A DNA stretch of 56,024 bases from GCA-2686265 sp036010965 (GTDB lineage Bacteria; Planctomycetota; UBA1135; GCA-002686595): the NCBI GenBank assembly GCA_036010965.1, contig DASCMO010000112.1, positions 1 through 56,024 on the forward strand, in the 5' to 3' direction. Each line of letters opens with the position of its first letter. Position 1 is the first letter of the stretch. Position numbers and translations under genes: made by a program. The notes beneath the pieces are model-generated. The model was not told the DNA's origin. It worked only from the letters and a program-made list of their open reading frames with translations, and did not search any database. This document shows positions 23,145 to 31,876 of this stretch, one piece after another.

Positions 23145-25628
23145 GTGCCCGGCCTCTCTCTGAAACGCCCCCTCGCCCAGGCCTCTCTCTTGGTTGCGGT
23201 CTGCCTGCTCCTCGTGCTTGTAGTGGTGGGGGTCTTCGTGTTCCTGAGAGCGGGCGACAGCGTGTCGCCTGGGCTAGACGCTCCGGTGTCAGATGCGACA
23301 GCGCTGAGTTCAGACGAACTCTCTATCGCCGCGGCCCATGAAGGGGATGTTCCTGAGCATGCGCGCACCGAAGACGCAGACAGGCAGGCGGTGTTCGCGG
23401 TAGAGGCCACCTCCATGGCCAAGCTTCGCGGACGGGTGGAGAGCGGAGCACAATCGAATGCGATCGAGGGTGCCGAGGTCACCGTGAGGTCCGGGGAGAG
23501 TGCGGAACGCGTGCTGACGGACGCCGCAGGCTCCTTCGAGGTCGAGGTGAGAGAGGGTGTCGCGCTCGACGTCGAGGCTACCGCCGAAGGGTACAACCCT
23601 GGCCGACGGGCAGGGGTGTCGGCCACTGAAACGCTGGTGCTACGCCTCGAACGAGCGGCGGCCTTGAAGGGCGTCATCCTTGGACCGGGCGCAGCGGACT
23701 TGAAGCAGGGGGTCATCCGTGTCTGGGCCGATGACAGCCGCGACAATGGGCCGCTCGAGCTCACGCCCGATGGTTACGGTCGATTCGAGATACCTGTACT
23801 TGAGCCTGGGGAGTTCGATATCTCCGCAGATGTGGTCGGGTGGAGCTACGGCATCGCTCGGGACGTGATCGTGCGGCACGGAAAGACGACACACGTCGAG
23901 CTGGAGCTCACGCGCGCAGGGAGCGCGTTGGCGCGAGTTGTCTTCGAAGGCACACGGGATGGCGTTGCGGCCTGCGACGTCACGGTCTCTCCGTGGGTGC
24001 AAGGCCTGACCTCGCAGGTGGAGGAGGCGGCGTCACGGACGTACACCACAGACGCGATCGGTTGGGTAAAACTCGACTCGCTGAATCCCGGCGAGAATCG
24101 GGTCCAAATCAGCGCGCGAGAGGGCCTCATCAAGCGCTCGACGCGCCTGGTCATCAGCAGCGCCAAGCGCGAAGAGGTCGTCTGGGAGGTCTCCCCGCTG
24201 TGGTCCCTCAGTGGTGTTGTGACGGTGAAAGGCGCCGGGCCCGTGAGGGAGGGACACGTCACCATGGCGGTGGGATCTGGCCGCGAAGCTGTCTATCTGG
24301 GGCCGCCCGTCGAGCGCGCACCTGGAGAGTTGAAACTCCCACGCTCAGTTCCGATCACCTCTGACGGGGCCTATGTGTTCGACTTCGTCCCGGCAGGGCA
24401 GGCGCTGACGTTGTCAGCGGTCTCCGCAGGGGCCGAGCCCGTTCCCCTCGTCGGCTATTCCAGAGTGTGGCTGCGGGCAGACGCTGCGGACAGCATTCGA
24501 GGGATCTCCAGTATCCCCGCGGAATCCGCCTACCTGCCCTTGAGCGTCGCGCCGGTCCTCAGCATATGGGGTGTCGTTCAGGACTCCGACGGCGTCCCGC
24601 TCGCCGGTGCCAAGATCGATACGTCGCGTCTCCGTCGCGGCGTGTCCTATCTCAAGACGCCCTCACAGGGCGTCGAGACCGATGTGGAGGGGCGCTTCCG
24701 CATCGAGAACTTGCTGCACTCTGAGGGGTGGATCTCTGCGGAGCTCGAGGGCTACACGAAGAACTGGGAGCGGGTCGAGTTGACCGAAGAGCCCACTAAC
24801 GTCACCTTCGTGATGGAGGTAGCGTCGCTGCTCAAAGGGCGCGTTGAGGACCTGGAGGGGAATGCTGTCCCCTGGGCGAGGGTCTCTGCGTCCAAGGGTT
24901 CGAGTCGCTCTCGGCGCAGGCGATCGACCAGGACTGATGAGTTCGGTCGCTTCAGGTTCAAGATGGGCTACGGCTCAGAGTCCTTGGAGGAGGGGGAGTG
25001 GGAGATCTCAGCTTGGACGAGCGGATACGAAGGGGTCGATCGCTTGAAGGTTACCGTCCCCAGCAGCGCGGAAATCCTTTTGGTGATGCAATCCGTGCGG
25101 GTCCCCGATGCGGCGACTCTGCGGGGGCGCGCTGTCTTGCCAGACGGGCGCATGCCTCGCCGCCTGCGCGTCGATGAGCTTCGTTCGGCCGCCATCTCGG
25201 TGGACGGGGGCGAGTTCAAGATCACTGGGCTCTCTCCGGGGGTGCATGGCCTCGTCTTGGAGGCGACGGGCTGCGCGCCGCGAAGCTTGGGCGAGGTGCA
25301 GCTGAGTGAGGGCGAAGATCGCGACCTCGGGATTATCGAGATGTTCCCCGGTGTGGAGGTCGAAGTCGTCGTTCGGGACCAGGAGGGACAGCGCCTCAGC
25401 GACGCGCGTGTCCGCATGGAGCCGCGAGCGGGTTACGCGAAAGACGCGGGTGCGCCCACGCAGAAGCCCGGGCGCTCTCGGCGGCGGGGCTCCTATCCGA
25501 TGGGTGAGCTCGAACTGGGGACCTGGGAGCTCGAGGTGCGCGTCGAGAACTACAAGGCTTTTCAGCAGGAGGTCGAGCTGGAAGAAGGAAGCGAGAGGCG
25601 GCTCACGGTCGAGATGGAGGCCAGATGA
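23145..25628 (+). CDS. Membrane-anchored carboxypeptidase-regulatory-like repeat protein
   Basis: This 827-residue protein starts at GTG 23145, with TAGGAG about 10 nt upstream. An ATG at 23137 is out of frame. Residues 12-35 are a single transmembrane segment (LLVAVCLLLVLVVVGVFVFL), so most of the protein is outside the cytoplasm. The rest is a string of beta-sandwich repeats of the carboxypeptidase regulatory-like type. They show recurring patterns such as LRGRVE..., DAAGSFEVEV, GVVQDSDGVPLAGAKI, DVEGRFRIENL, GRVEDLEGNAVPWARV and DEFGRFRF. Such proteins resemble transthyretin-like domains and often bind other cell-envelope components. No catalytic domain is visible, and the function is unknown. 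Confidence 0.8.
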   Translation: MPGLSLKRPLAQASLLVAVCLLLVLVVVGVFVFLRAGDSVSPGLDAPVSDATALSSDELSIAAAHEGDVPEHARTEDADRQAVFAVEATSMAKLRGRVESGAQSNAIEGAEVTVRSGESAERVLTDAAGSFEVEVREGVALDVEATAEGYNPGRRAGVSATETLVLRLERAAALKGVILGPGAADLKQGVIRVWADDSRDNGPLELTPDGYGRFEIPVLEPGEFDISADVVGWSYGIARDVIVRHGKTTHVELELTRAGSALARVVFEGTRDGVAACDVTVSPWVQGLTSQVEEAASRTYTTDAIGWVKLDSLNPGENRVQISAREGLIKRSTRLVISSAKREEVVWEVSPLWSLSGVVTVKGAGPVREGHVTMAVGSGREAVYLGPPVERAPGELKLPRSVPITSDGAYVFDFVPAGQALTLSAVSAGAEPVPLVGYSRVWLRADAADSIRGISSIPAESAYLPLSVAPVLSIWGVVQDSDGVPLAGAKIDTSRLRRGVSYLKTPSQGVETDVEGRFRIENLLHSEGWISAELEGYTKNWERVELTEEPTNVTFVMEVASLLKGRVEDLEGNAVPWARVSASKGSSRSRRRRSTRTDEFGRFRFKMGYGSESLEEGEWEISAWTSGYEGVDRLKVTVPSSAEILLVMQSVRVPDAATLRGRAVLPDGRMPRRLRVDELRSAAISVDGGEFKITGLSPGVHGLVLEATGCAPRSLGEVQLSEGEDRDLGIIEMFPGVEVEVVVRDQEGQRLSDARVRMEPRAGYAKDAGAPTQKPGRSRRRGSYPMGELELGTWELEVRVENYKAFQQEVELEEGSERRLTVEMEAR

Positions 25629-25689
25629 GCCCGTTAGGGTTGCCACCCGTGCCTTGACGGTCGGGATCAGGGAGGGCACCATGGGGCTA

Positions 25690-25704
25690 ATTGGTAATAC
25701 CAAT
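25690..25704. promoter_or_regulatory. FadR/FCD-type GntR operator palindrome
   Basis: ATTGGTAATACCAAT is a perfect 7-bp inverted repeat around one central base. It contains TGGTAATACCA, which fits the TnGTnnnACnA consensus of FCD-subfamily GntR repressors. It ends 8 bp before the ATG of a GntR/FCD regulator, so autoregulation and control of the five-gene cluster are likely. Confidence 0.65.
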
Positions 25705-25712
25705 CGGCCCCC

Positions 25713-26465
25713 ATGCCTCTTCCTGATCACCCCACGGCCTCCCCCTCCAGCGCGCAGGCCCGCGTGGCCACCGAGTTGCGGCAGCGCATCCTGGCAGGCG
25801 AGTGGTCGACCATTGGGCGCCTGCCAGCGGAGCGGATCCTCTCGGAGCAGGTAGGCGTCAGTCGCCTGACGCTGCGCGGCGCCCTGGCCCACCTTGCCTC
25901 CGAGGGGCTCGTGCGGGTGCGCCACGGTTCCGGGATCCAGGTCCTCGACCCGCGCCGTAGCGCCTCCCTCGACCTCTTCGGCTGGCTGCTGGCCGCGCCG
26001 GACAATGAGGGGCAGCGTTCGTTCGAACTGTTCGCCGAGATAGTGCGACTCCGGCGGTTGGTCGCCGTGGATACCATGCTGCGCGCCGCGGAGCGCGCCG
26101 ACGAGGAGGACGTGCAGTTCCTCGAACAGCTCGCGGATGAGCAGGCCCGACGCACGGATGATGCCGGCGCCTACCTGGACGGAGACGCCGACTATCAGCG
26201 CTGCGTCATTCGCATCGCGGGCAGCACTGCCGTCGAGCTGCTCTTCAACAGCCTTCAGCGGGTGCTGGAGCGACGCATGGAGCTGACCCTGTGTTTCATG
26301 GGGCCGCTCGCGGAGCACCATGCCTCCTACGCTACGGTCCACGACCTGCTGCGCCATCCGCAGCCCCAGGGTCTGCGCGGAATGGCGGAAGCCGCACAGG
26401 ACATGATCGAGCGTGTGGGGTTGGAACGGGTTCGGAGGCAGTGCCTTGGCCATGAGGAAACCTGA
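25713..26465 (+). CDS. GntR-family transcriptional regulator (FCD subfamily)
   Basis: The product has 250 residues. The N-terminal winged helix-turn-helix spans about residues 15-80, with RVATELRQRILAGEW, LPAERILSEQVGVSRLTLRGAL and LVRVRHGSGIQV. The C-terminal helical FCD-type ligand domain follows, with R-D-H-like positions (FELFAEIVRLRRLVAV; YLDGDADYQRCV). Such regulators bind small organic acids or acyl-CoA and repress adjacent genes. A palindromic operator sits immediately upstream of its start. It is the first gene of a same-strand cluster that includes a GMC oxidoreductase and a DUF962 protein. The inducer is unknown. Confidence 0.85.
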   Translation: MPLPDHPTASPSSAQARVATELRQRILAGEWSTIGRLPAERILSEQVGVSRLTLRGALAHLASEGLVRVRHGSGIQVLDPRRSASLDLFGWLLAAPDNEGQRSFELFAEIVRLRRLVAVDTMLRAAERADEEDVQFLEQLADEQARRTDDAGAYLDGDADYQRCVIRIAGSTAVELLFNSLQRVLERRMELTLCFMGPLAEHHASYATVHDLLRHPQPQGLRGMAEAAQDMIERVGLERVRRQCLGHEET

Positions 26466-26468
26466 GCG

Positions 26469-26870
26469 GTGACTCGCTGGGACCGAACGCTTGTAGGAAT
26501 CCTCGGCAGTGTCCTGCCAGCGGGTGGATCGCTCCCGGGGATCGATCCCGACCGCTGCCTGGAGTTGCTCGAACGCATCCGCCGCGAAGCACCTCTGCCC
26601 GTGCGCCTCTCGCTGCACGCCAGCGCCGTCCTCTATCTCGTCACGCCGATTTTCACCGTGCAGCGGCTATCGCTCGCGCCGTGGCTGTCGTCGGCCCGGC
26701 TTGAGCAGCACACCGGGACGATGGCGTGCCATCGCAGCTACCTCATGCGCCAGGCCATGCTGATGCTCAAGACGGTGGCGGGCCTGTGTTGGGGTGCCGA
26801 TCCCAGGGCGCGGGCAGCGCTCGGCATGCCCCCTTACGACCCCGACCCTGGGGACTGGAGGGAGGCATGA
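26469..26870 (+). CDS. Unrecognised 133-residue protein next to GMC oxidoreductase
   Basis: It starts at GTG 26469, 3 bp after the regulator stop, with GAGGA about 10 nt upstream, and overlaps the next gene by 4 bp (ATGA). The protein is helical, with an amphipathic or hydrophobic middle (LHASAVLYLVTPIF) and a C-terminal LKTVAGLCWGADPRARAALGMPPYDPDPG. Small helical partner proteins or N-terminal domains often precede GMC flavoproteins, such as the gamma subunit of gluconate dehydrogenase and the N-terminal part of fatty alcohol oxidases. This could be such a partner, but I see no family-defining motif. Its tight coupling on both sides argues that it is a real gene. Confidence 0.65.
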   Translation: MTRWDRTLVGILGSVLPAGGSLPGIDPDRCLELLERIRREAPLPVRLSLHASAVLYLVTPIFTVQRLSLAPWLSSARLEQHTGTMACHRSYLMRQAMLMLKTVAGLCWGADPRARAALGMPPYDPDPGDWREA

Positions 26871-28402
26871 TTACCCGGAGTGGACACATCTCCTATCAGG
26901 AGGGCGCGGTCCTCGATCTCGAGGTGGACCACGTCGTGGTGGGGAGCGGCGCGGGGGGCGCGGCAGCGGCGGTCACCCTCGCTCGCGCGGGTAGGTCGGT
27001 CTGCATTTGCGAGAGCGGCCCTTGGCGTGACCCCGAGCACTACCCCTCGACCACTTACGGCGCCATGCGGGACATGTGGTCGCGCTGGGGGACCCTCTTC
27101 GCACGTGGGCGCTCGATGATCCCGATCCTCCAGGCGAGTTGCGTCGGTGGGACGACGGTCATCAACAGTGCCATCATCGCGCGCACGCCGGGCAGCGTTC
27201 TGGCTGAGTGGAGCGAGCGTGGGCTGGGAGAGGTCTTCGACGAATCCGCCGTGGGCGCAGTTCAGGACGATCTCGAGCGTGAGCTCGAGGTCACTGACAT
27301 GAGCGGGCCACAGCTGATGGAGCACAACGAGTCGATGTTGAGGGCCCTGCGTTCGAAGAATCTGGAAGGACACGTCACCCGCCGGAGCGCGCGCGACTGT
27401 GCGGGGAGCGGTCAGTGCCTGCAGGGCTGCAGAAACGGAGCGAAGCTATCGGGCAACCTGCGCTGGGTGCCGGAGGTCGTCGAGCGCGGAGGAACGGTGC
27501 TCTCGTGCGCTCCCGTGAGCAGGGTGCTGATCTCTGGTGGCCGTGCGATCGGGGTTGAGGGTCGCTTCGTACACCCCGCGCCCTGGCGAGTGCCCGACCG
27601 CCGCGGCGCAAACTTCTCGGTCCGTGCACGGCGAGGAGTGTTCGTGGCGGCCTCTGCCACGGCCTCGGCTCCGCTGCTCGAGCGCAGCGGAGTGCGGCTA
27701 CCGGCCCTCGGCCGGGGCTGGCGTGGGCACCCTGGCGGGGGCGTGATCGGCGTCTATCCCCGCGAGGTACACATGCACCGCGGGACGACCCAGGGGGTCT
27801 CGTCGGTCGCGTACTCGTCCGAGGGATTCAAGCTGGAGAGCCTCTCCCTTCCCCTCGAGCTGTTGAGCGCGCGCATCGGCGGGGCGGGCCGGGAGCTCGC
27901 GCGCTCCCTGGAGGAGGTGCCCCGCATGGCCATGTGGGTCGCCGCCGTGCGGGCCGAGGCTGAGGGTGTGGTCCGTGCAGGCCGATTCTCGCAACCGGTG
28001 GTGCACTACTCGCCGACCAGGGGCGATACGGCGCGTCTGAGACAAGGACTGCTGCGAACCGCACAGCTGCACTTCGAGGCCGGTGCCGAGAAGGTCCTGC
28101 CAGGCATTCACGGTGTCGCCAGGGAACTCGGCCCCGACCAGCTGGATCAGCTGGAGCGCGCTCCCCTCGACAACCGCTGCTACACCTGGGTGCTGAGCCA
28201 CCTGTTCGGAGGCTGCGTGATGGGCGATGATCCTCGGCACTCCGTCGTCGCTCCAGACCTGCACGTGCGAGGAGTTCGCGGCTTGCACGTCGTGGATGCC
28301 TCCTGCCTGCCGACGACCCTGGGCGTTAATCCGCAGCACACCATCATGGCCGTGGCGCGCATCGTCGCGGCGCGCATCGCGAACGAGGAGCAGAGATCAT
28401 GA
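26867..28402 (+). CDS. GMC-family oxidoreductase (long-chain alcohol oxidase-like)
   Basis: This 511-residue FAD enzyme is read from ATG 26867. The FAD-binding motif is VVVGSGAGGAAAAVTLARAG (residues about 23-42). The GMC-type SCVGGTTVINSAI follows, then the cysteine-rich C.G.GQCLQGCRNGAK that marks fatty alcohol oxidase and gluconate-dehydrogenase-like members. The C-terminal block VVDASCLPTTLGVNPQHTIMAVA contains the catalytic His and Asn region. Such enzymes oxidise alcohols to aldehydes or ketones. Together with the downstream DUF962 protein, a lipid-derived alcohol is a reasonable guess. The open frame upstream of 26867 overlaps the small protein and is ignored. It overlaps the next gene by 4 bp. 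Confidence 0.87.
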   Translation: MITRSGHISYQEGAVLDLEVDHVVVGSGAGGAAAAVTLARAGRSVCICESGPWRDPEHYPSTTYGAMRDMWSRWGTLFARGRSMIPILQASCVGGTTVINSAIIARTPGSVLAEWSERGLGEVFDESAVGAVQDDLERELEVTDMSGPQLMEHNESMLRALRSKNLEGHVTRRSARDCAGSGQCLQGCRNGAKLSGNLRWVPEVVERGGTVLSCAPVSRVLISGGRAIGVEGRFVHPAPWRVPDRRGANFSVRARRGVFVAASATASAPLLERSGVRLPALGRGWRGHPGGGVIGVYPREVHMHRGTTQGVSSVAYSSEGFKLESLSLPLELLSARIGGAGRELARSLEEVPRMAMWVAAVRAEAEGVVRAGRFSQPVVHYSPTRGDTARLRQGLLRTAQLHFEAGAEKVLPGIHGVARELGPDQLDQLERAPLDNRCYTWVLSHLFGGCVMGDDPRHSVVAPDLHVRGVRGLHVVDASCLPTTLGVNPQHTIMAVARIVAARIANEEQRS

Positions 28403-28986
28403 ACGAGCTGGATCGGATGATCACGGAGGCGGGGGATGCCGACGAGATTGCCGGTTATCTGGACGGGCTGGAGGGGCCCGCGCGCCTCGCGGCAGTGCGC
28501 GGGCTCGCCGGCAGGTCCTTGGGCGCGCTCTTCGAGCGTTGCGGGGAGCGCCCGCTCTCTGTCGATCACCTCGTGCCCGCCGCGCTGGCTGACGGCGTCG
28601 AGGTCCGACACCTCGGGATCAACTCCATGCCTCTCTTTCGTTGCTTCGAGAAGCGCTTCGTGCGTGCTCCGCACGGTTCGGCTCCCGAGGGACGCCTGTG
28701 GGGCTACAATCACCAGGCCATGCAGGCATTCACCGGCCCCGGCTATTTCTTCGTGGACCCTCCGGCTGCTGGATCGGAGCTCGTCATCGACTACCACGAG
28801 GTGCCGTCGGTCAGCCCGCGCGACGACTGGCCCGCCGTGCGGGACAATGAGGGTTTTCCCTCGAGTCTGGTCTACGGCTTCATGCGGGACGGGATGCGTC
28901 GGGTCAACGCGGACGTTTGCGTGGGCCGGGCCTGCCGCAGAGGCAAGCAGATGAACACCTGGTTCGCGCTGGTGAGGGAGGCATGA
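28399..28986 (+). CDS. Unrecognised 195-residue protein
   Basis: Its ATG overlaps the GMC stop and its stop overlaps the DUF962 start (ATGA both times), so it belongs to the same translationally coupled operon. A helical first 60 residues precedes a beta-rich region with GYNHQAMQAFTGPGYFFVD, ELVIDYHEVP and a C-terminal GMRRVNADVCVGRACRRGK. The middle contains no signal peptide or membrane segment, so it is probably cytoplasmic. I do not recognise the family. Coupling to an oxidase and a membrane protein suggests a ligand-binding or accessory role in the same pathway, which is inference only. Confidence 0.65.
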   Translation: MNELDRMITEAGDADEIAGYLDGLEGPARLAAVRGLAGRSLGALFERCGERPLSVDHLVPAALADGVEVRHLGINSMPLFRCFEKRFVRAPHGSAPEGRLWGYNHQAMQAFTGPGYFFVDPPAAGSELVIDYHEVPSVSPRDDWPAVRDNEGFPSSLVYGFMRDGMRRVNADVCVGRACRRGKQMNTWFALVREA

Positions 28987-29456
28987 AGCCGCAAATCGCC
29001 CGATTGATGGCTGAGTACGCCGAGTGCCATCGGCACCCCGTGAACCTCCTGATCCACAAGCTGGCGATCCCGCTGATCGTCTTCCACGTGGTTGCGATGC
29101 TGGACTGGGTGTCCCTGGGCGGCTGGACCCTCTCCACCGGCCTCGAAGTAACCCTGGCCTGGCCTGCCCTTGCGCTCGTGGGCGTCTGGTACGTCTGGGG
29201 CGCGCCGGGCCTCGCACCGTACGTCATCGCCCACTTTCTCCTGTGTCTGGTGATCGCCCAGATCTCTCCGGTCTGGGTCGTGATCGCCGTCGCCGTCGGC
29301 GCCTGGGTCCTCCAGCTGCTGGGGCACGCCGTCTGGGAGGGCCGCTCTCCGGCGTTCCTTCGAAACATCATCCAGCTCCTCATCGGCCCCCTCTTCATCG
29401 TCGCCGTCGCGACGGGAGCCTGGCCGCCCCCCGACGAGCCGGAGGCAGCGCAATGA
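28983..29456 (+). CDS. DUF962 / Mpo1-like membrane protein
   Basis: This 157-residue protein has about four transmembrane helices. It begins with the family-typical MAEYAECHRHPVNLLIHKLAIPLIVF, in which YxxxHRxPxNxxxHxxGxP-like spacing of histidines is visible. It ends with HAVWEGRSPAFLRNIIQLLIGPLFI. Members in yeast (Mpo1, YGL010w) are Fe(II)-dependent dioxygenases that remove one carbon from 2-hydroxy fatty acids; bacterial members are mostly uncharacterised. It is the last gene of the GntR-GMC cluster, and this combination supports a role in lipid or hydroxy-lipid oxidation at the membrane. ATG 28983 is chosen because it overlaps the preceding stop and opens the conserved domain. Confidence 0.8.
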   Translation: MKPQIARLMAEYAECHRHPVNLLIHKLAIPLIVFHVVAMLDWVSLGGWTLSTGLEVTLAWPALALVGVWYVWGAPGLAPYVIAHFLLCLVIAQISPVWVVIAVAVGAWVLQLLGHAVWEGRSPAFLRNIIQLLIGPLFIVAVATGAWPPPDEPEAAQ

Positions 29457-29504
29457 GGCTCGCGGCCACCTGCGGGAGCCGGGGCGATGGCGGGGATGCT
29501 GGGG

Positions 29505-31820
29505 TCAGCTCCCGGCGCTGACGATGCGCTGGAACTCGGCGTCGGCGCGGAGATCGACGAAGTCGGAGTCGCGCGCAGCCATGGTGCGATAGCGCGGGAC
29601 CACAGCAGCCGCACGCTCGAGGAAGTCCAGGGCGAGGGTGCGGTCACCACTCAGGGCCGCGGCGCAGGCGAGGTTGTAGGCCAGGGGTGCCCGCACGATG
29701 TGCCCGAGATCGGCGGCCACCTGGTAGCCGGCGCGGTAGTGGGCGATCGCCTCTTCGACACGGCCGTTCTTCGCCAGGGTCAGGCCTGCACCGTCCTCGC
29801 AGACCGCCCAGATGAAGTGCTGGGCCGGCGTGCGCTCCTCGAGGTCACCGAGCAGCGCGATGGTCCGGGCGTAAGCTGCCAGCGTCTTTTCGGCAGACCC
29901 GCCGAAGACCTCGAGCATCTCTGCGCGCACGAAGGGAAGGGCGTAGTCGTCGGGCCGCGCCCTCGCTTCTTCAACCAGCCACTCGTGCCAGCCAGGCGTA
30001 CGGAAGGCGACCTCATTCATGATCGTGAGGACGGCGTCCGGGTAGTCCCCGCGCCAGCCGCGGCGCAAGAGCGCCACGCGAAAGGTGTCGATCAACCCGA
30101 CGAAGGCCGCGCGAGGGAAGGGGTCCGCGCCGGGCTCGGTCACGACGCTCACGCGCACGTCGAAGCAGTATCCCGCGGCGAGCGGGAAGGCGTGGTACTC
30201 GACGCGCTCGCGTGGGCCGATCGCCTCCCGCGTCTCGCGGCAGGCCATCCGACCGACCTCGAAGAATCCGCGCTCGTCCTCGCAGAGGCGGGCGCGCCAG
30301 CCCGCACTCGTGGCGGGGCCGTCCTCGCTCTTTTCGGCGATGATCGAGAGGGAGGCTCGTACCGGGGCGAAGGAGCCGAAGAGGATCGCGCGCTCCCCGA
30401 GCCCTGCCATGGCGTCGCGCGTGATCTCTGCGTCCTCTACGAAGCCCTCCATCCGCAGGGACACGCCCAGGTAGGTGGACGGTACCCGGGCCTGGACTTC
30501 GGGTGTTTCGGCGGGCGCGAGCAGCGCGCCCCGGCTGGCAAGGCGCGGGCGCAAGGCGTCGGCGTCGGTGTGGACGGCGAAGAGCTCTGCGCCTTCGTGG
30601 TCGAGAAAGCGCGCGCTGAGGGTGGCGGGCTTCGCCGTCGTGTCGGCGGTCAAGAGCAAGAAGGTCTGCTGCACGCCGGCGTCGTGCAGCAGGTGCTCGC
30701 TGGGCGCGTTGGCCGTCTGGATGACCGTGTTCGCCAGGGGTGAAGTGATGAACTCGAAGAGCTCGTAGCCGGCGCTCTTCGTCGTGGGGTAGCGCAGGGC
30801 GCGTGTGCGATGGATGTCGCCGCCGACGAGCACGACGCCGGGAATGGAGTGTTTCCCGATCATGTCGAAGATGGCCTGACGCTCGCCGGGGTAGGTCATC
30901 CAGTGATCGCGCTTGCCCGGGCGGGTGGCGCCGTTCCAGATCATCCCGGAGGCCAGGACCTTGAACGTCGCGGTGGAAGCGCGCAGCTCGCGTTCCAGCC
31001 ACTCCCACTGAAGCGCCCCGAGCAGGCCCTTGCCTCCCTCGTCATGAGGCGAGTCCTCGGTGCCCGCGAACCAGCGCGTATCGAGCAAAAAAACCTCGAT
31101 CGCCCCGCGCCGGAAGCGAGTGAAGATCCCCTCCTCTTCGCGTCCGTACTCGGGGTTGCCGTGGTACTCGATGAAGGCGCGTCGCGAGTTCTCCTTGCCG
31201 GGCAAGACGCCGGTCGTGTCGTTGCGTCCGAAATCGTGATCGTCCCAGGTCGCGTAGAGCGGTGTTGCTCGCACCAGGGCCTGCAGCTCGGGCAGGGCGC
31301 CGTAGAACTCGCGATAGCGCCGGCGCTGCACCGCGAGGTCGGTGGAATCGATGTAGGGCGTGTCCCCGAGTACCACGACGGCCTCGGCCCCCGTCTGCGC
31401 GATGCGCGACCAGACCGGCTGGGTGGGGAAACGGCCCTCGTGGGCGCAGGAACCGAAGGCGATGCGGGTGACGCGCGGGATGTCGTGGGCGATCGGCGTG
31501 CGCAGGGTGAACGGATCACAGGCGCGCTCGCCGGAAGGCGCTGCGCCGATGGTGCAGGTGTAGGCTTGGCCCGGCTCCAGGCTGTCCACATCCCAGCGTA
31601 GGCAGAGGTCACGTTCTGCCTCGGCCGTTGCAGAGTGGTTGCTGGAGCTGCCGTCACCGAGGGAGAGGGAAAGCACGAACTCTCCCGGGCTGGAGGCGCG
31701 CGCCCAGACCGTCCCGCGATCGACGTCCGCGTGGCCCAGGAAGGGTCCGTGACTCAGCAGCGGCGGGGTGTCCTGGCCGAGAGAGAGGGGGACCAGGGCA
31801 ACGAGGAGCGCGTACTTCAT
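29505..31820 (-). CDS. Secreted PhoD-type phosphatase with TPR-like C-terminal region
   Basis: The product has 771 residues from ATG 31820, which opens a signal peptide (MKYALLVALVPLSLGQ). An alternative ATG at 31841 adds seven residues. The N-terminal Ig-like PhoD_N domain is followed by the metallophosphatase core: AFGSCAHEG, VVVLGDTPYIDS, YATWDDHDFGRNDTTG and VLVGGDIHRTR. These residues coordinate Fe3+/Ca2+ in PhoD alkaline phosphatases. After residue about 430 a beta-type region follows, and the last 130 residues are helical with TPR-like patterns (NGRVEEAIAHYRAGYQVAADLG, LALDFLERAAAVVP). Tail fusions of this kind are unusual for PhoD. It would act outside the cytoplasm on phosphate esters. 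It is transcribed divergently from the sialidase-like gene. Confidence 0.85.
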   Translation of the reverse strand: MKYALLVALVPLSLGQDTPPLLSHGPFLGHADVDRGTVWARASSPGEFVLSLSLGDGSSSNHSATAEAERDLCLRWDVDSLEPGQAYTCTIGAAPSGERACDPFTLRTPIAHDIPRVTRIAFGSCAHEGRFPTQPVWSRIAQTGAEAVVVLGDTPYIDSTDLAVQRRRYREFYGALPELQALVRATPLYATWDDHDFGRNDTTGVLPGKENSRRAFIEYHGNPEYGREEEGIFTRFRRGAIEVFLLDTRWFAGTEDSPHDEGGKGLLGALQWEWLERELRASTATFKVLASGMIWNGATRPGKRDHWMTYPGERQAIFDMIGKHSIPGVVLVGGDIHRTRALRYPTTKSAGYELFEFITSPLANTVIQTANAPSEHLLHDAGVQQTFLLLTADTTAKPATLSARFLDHEGAELFAVHTDADALRPRLASRGALLAPAETPEVQARVPSTYLGVSLRMEGFVEDAEITRDAMAGLGERAILFGSFAPVRASLSIIAEKSEDGPATSAGWRARLCEDERGFFEVGRMACRETREAIGPRERVEYHAFPLAAGYCFDVRVSVVTEPGADPFPRAAFVGLIDTFRVALLRRGWRGDYPDAVLTIMNEVAFRTPGWHEWLVEEARARPDDYALPFVRAEMLEVFGGSAEKTLAAYARTIALLGDLEERTPAQHFIWAVCEDGAGLTLAKNGRVEEAIAHYRAGYQVAADLGHIVRAPLAYNLACAAALSGDRTLALDFLERAAAVVPRYRTMAARDSDFVDLRADAEFQRIVSAGS

Positions 31821-31832
31821 GGGGTGGGTCAG

Positions 31833-31841
31833 GGGTAGCAT
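31833..31841 (+). promoter_or_regulatory. GGGTAGCAT box between divergent genes
   Basis: GGGTAGCAT sits in the 56-bp region between the divergent starts at 31820 (minus) and 31877 (plus), 35 nt before the plus-strand ATG. It can serve as a -10 element (TAGCAT) for the sialidase-like gene. On the minus strand the same bases read TGCTACCC, as seen at 35770. Confidence 0.38.
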
Positions 31842-31876
31842 GGGGCGGGGCCGGATTGTCCTCTCCTTCGATCTTC

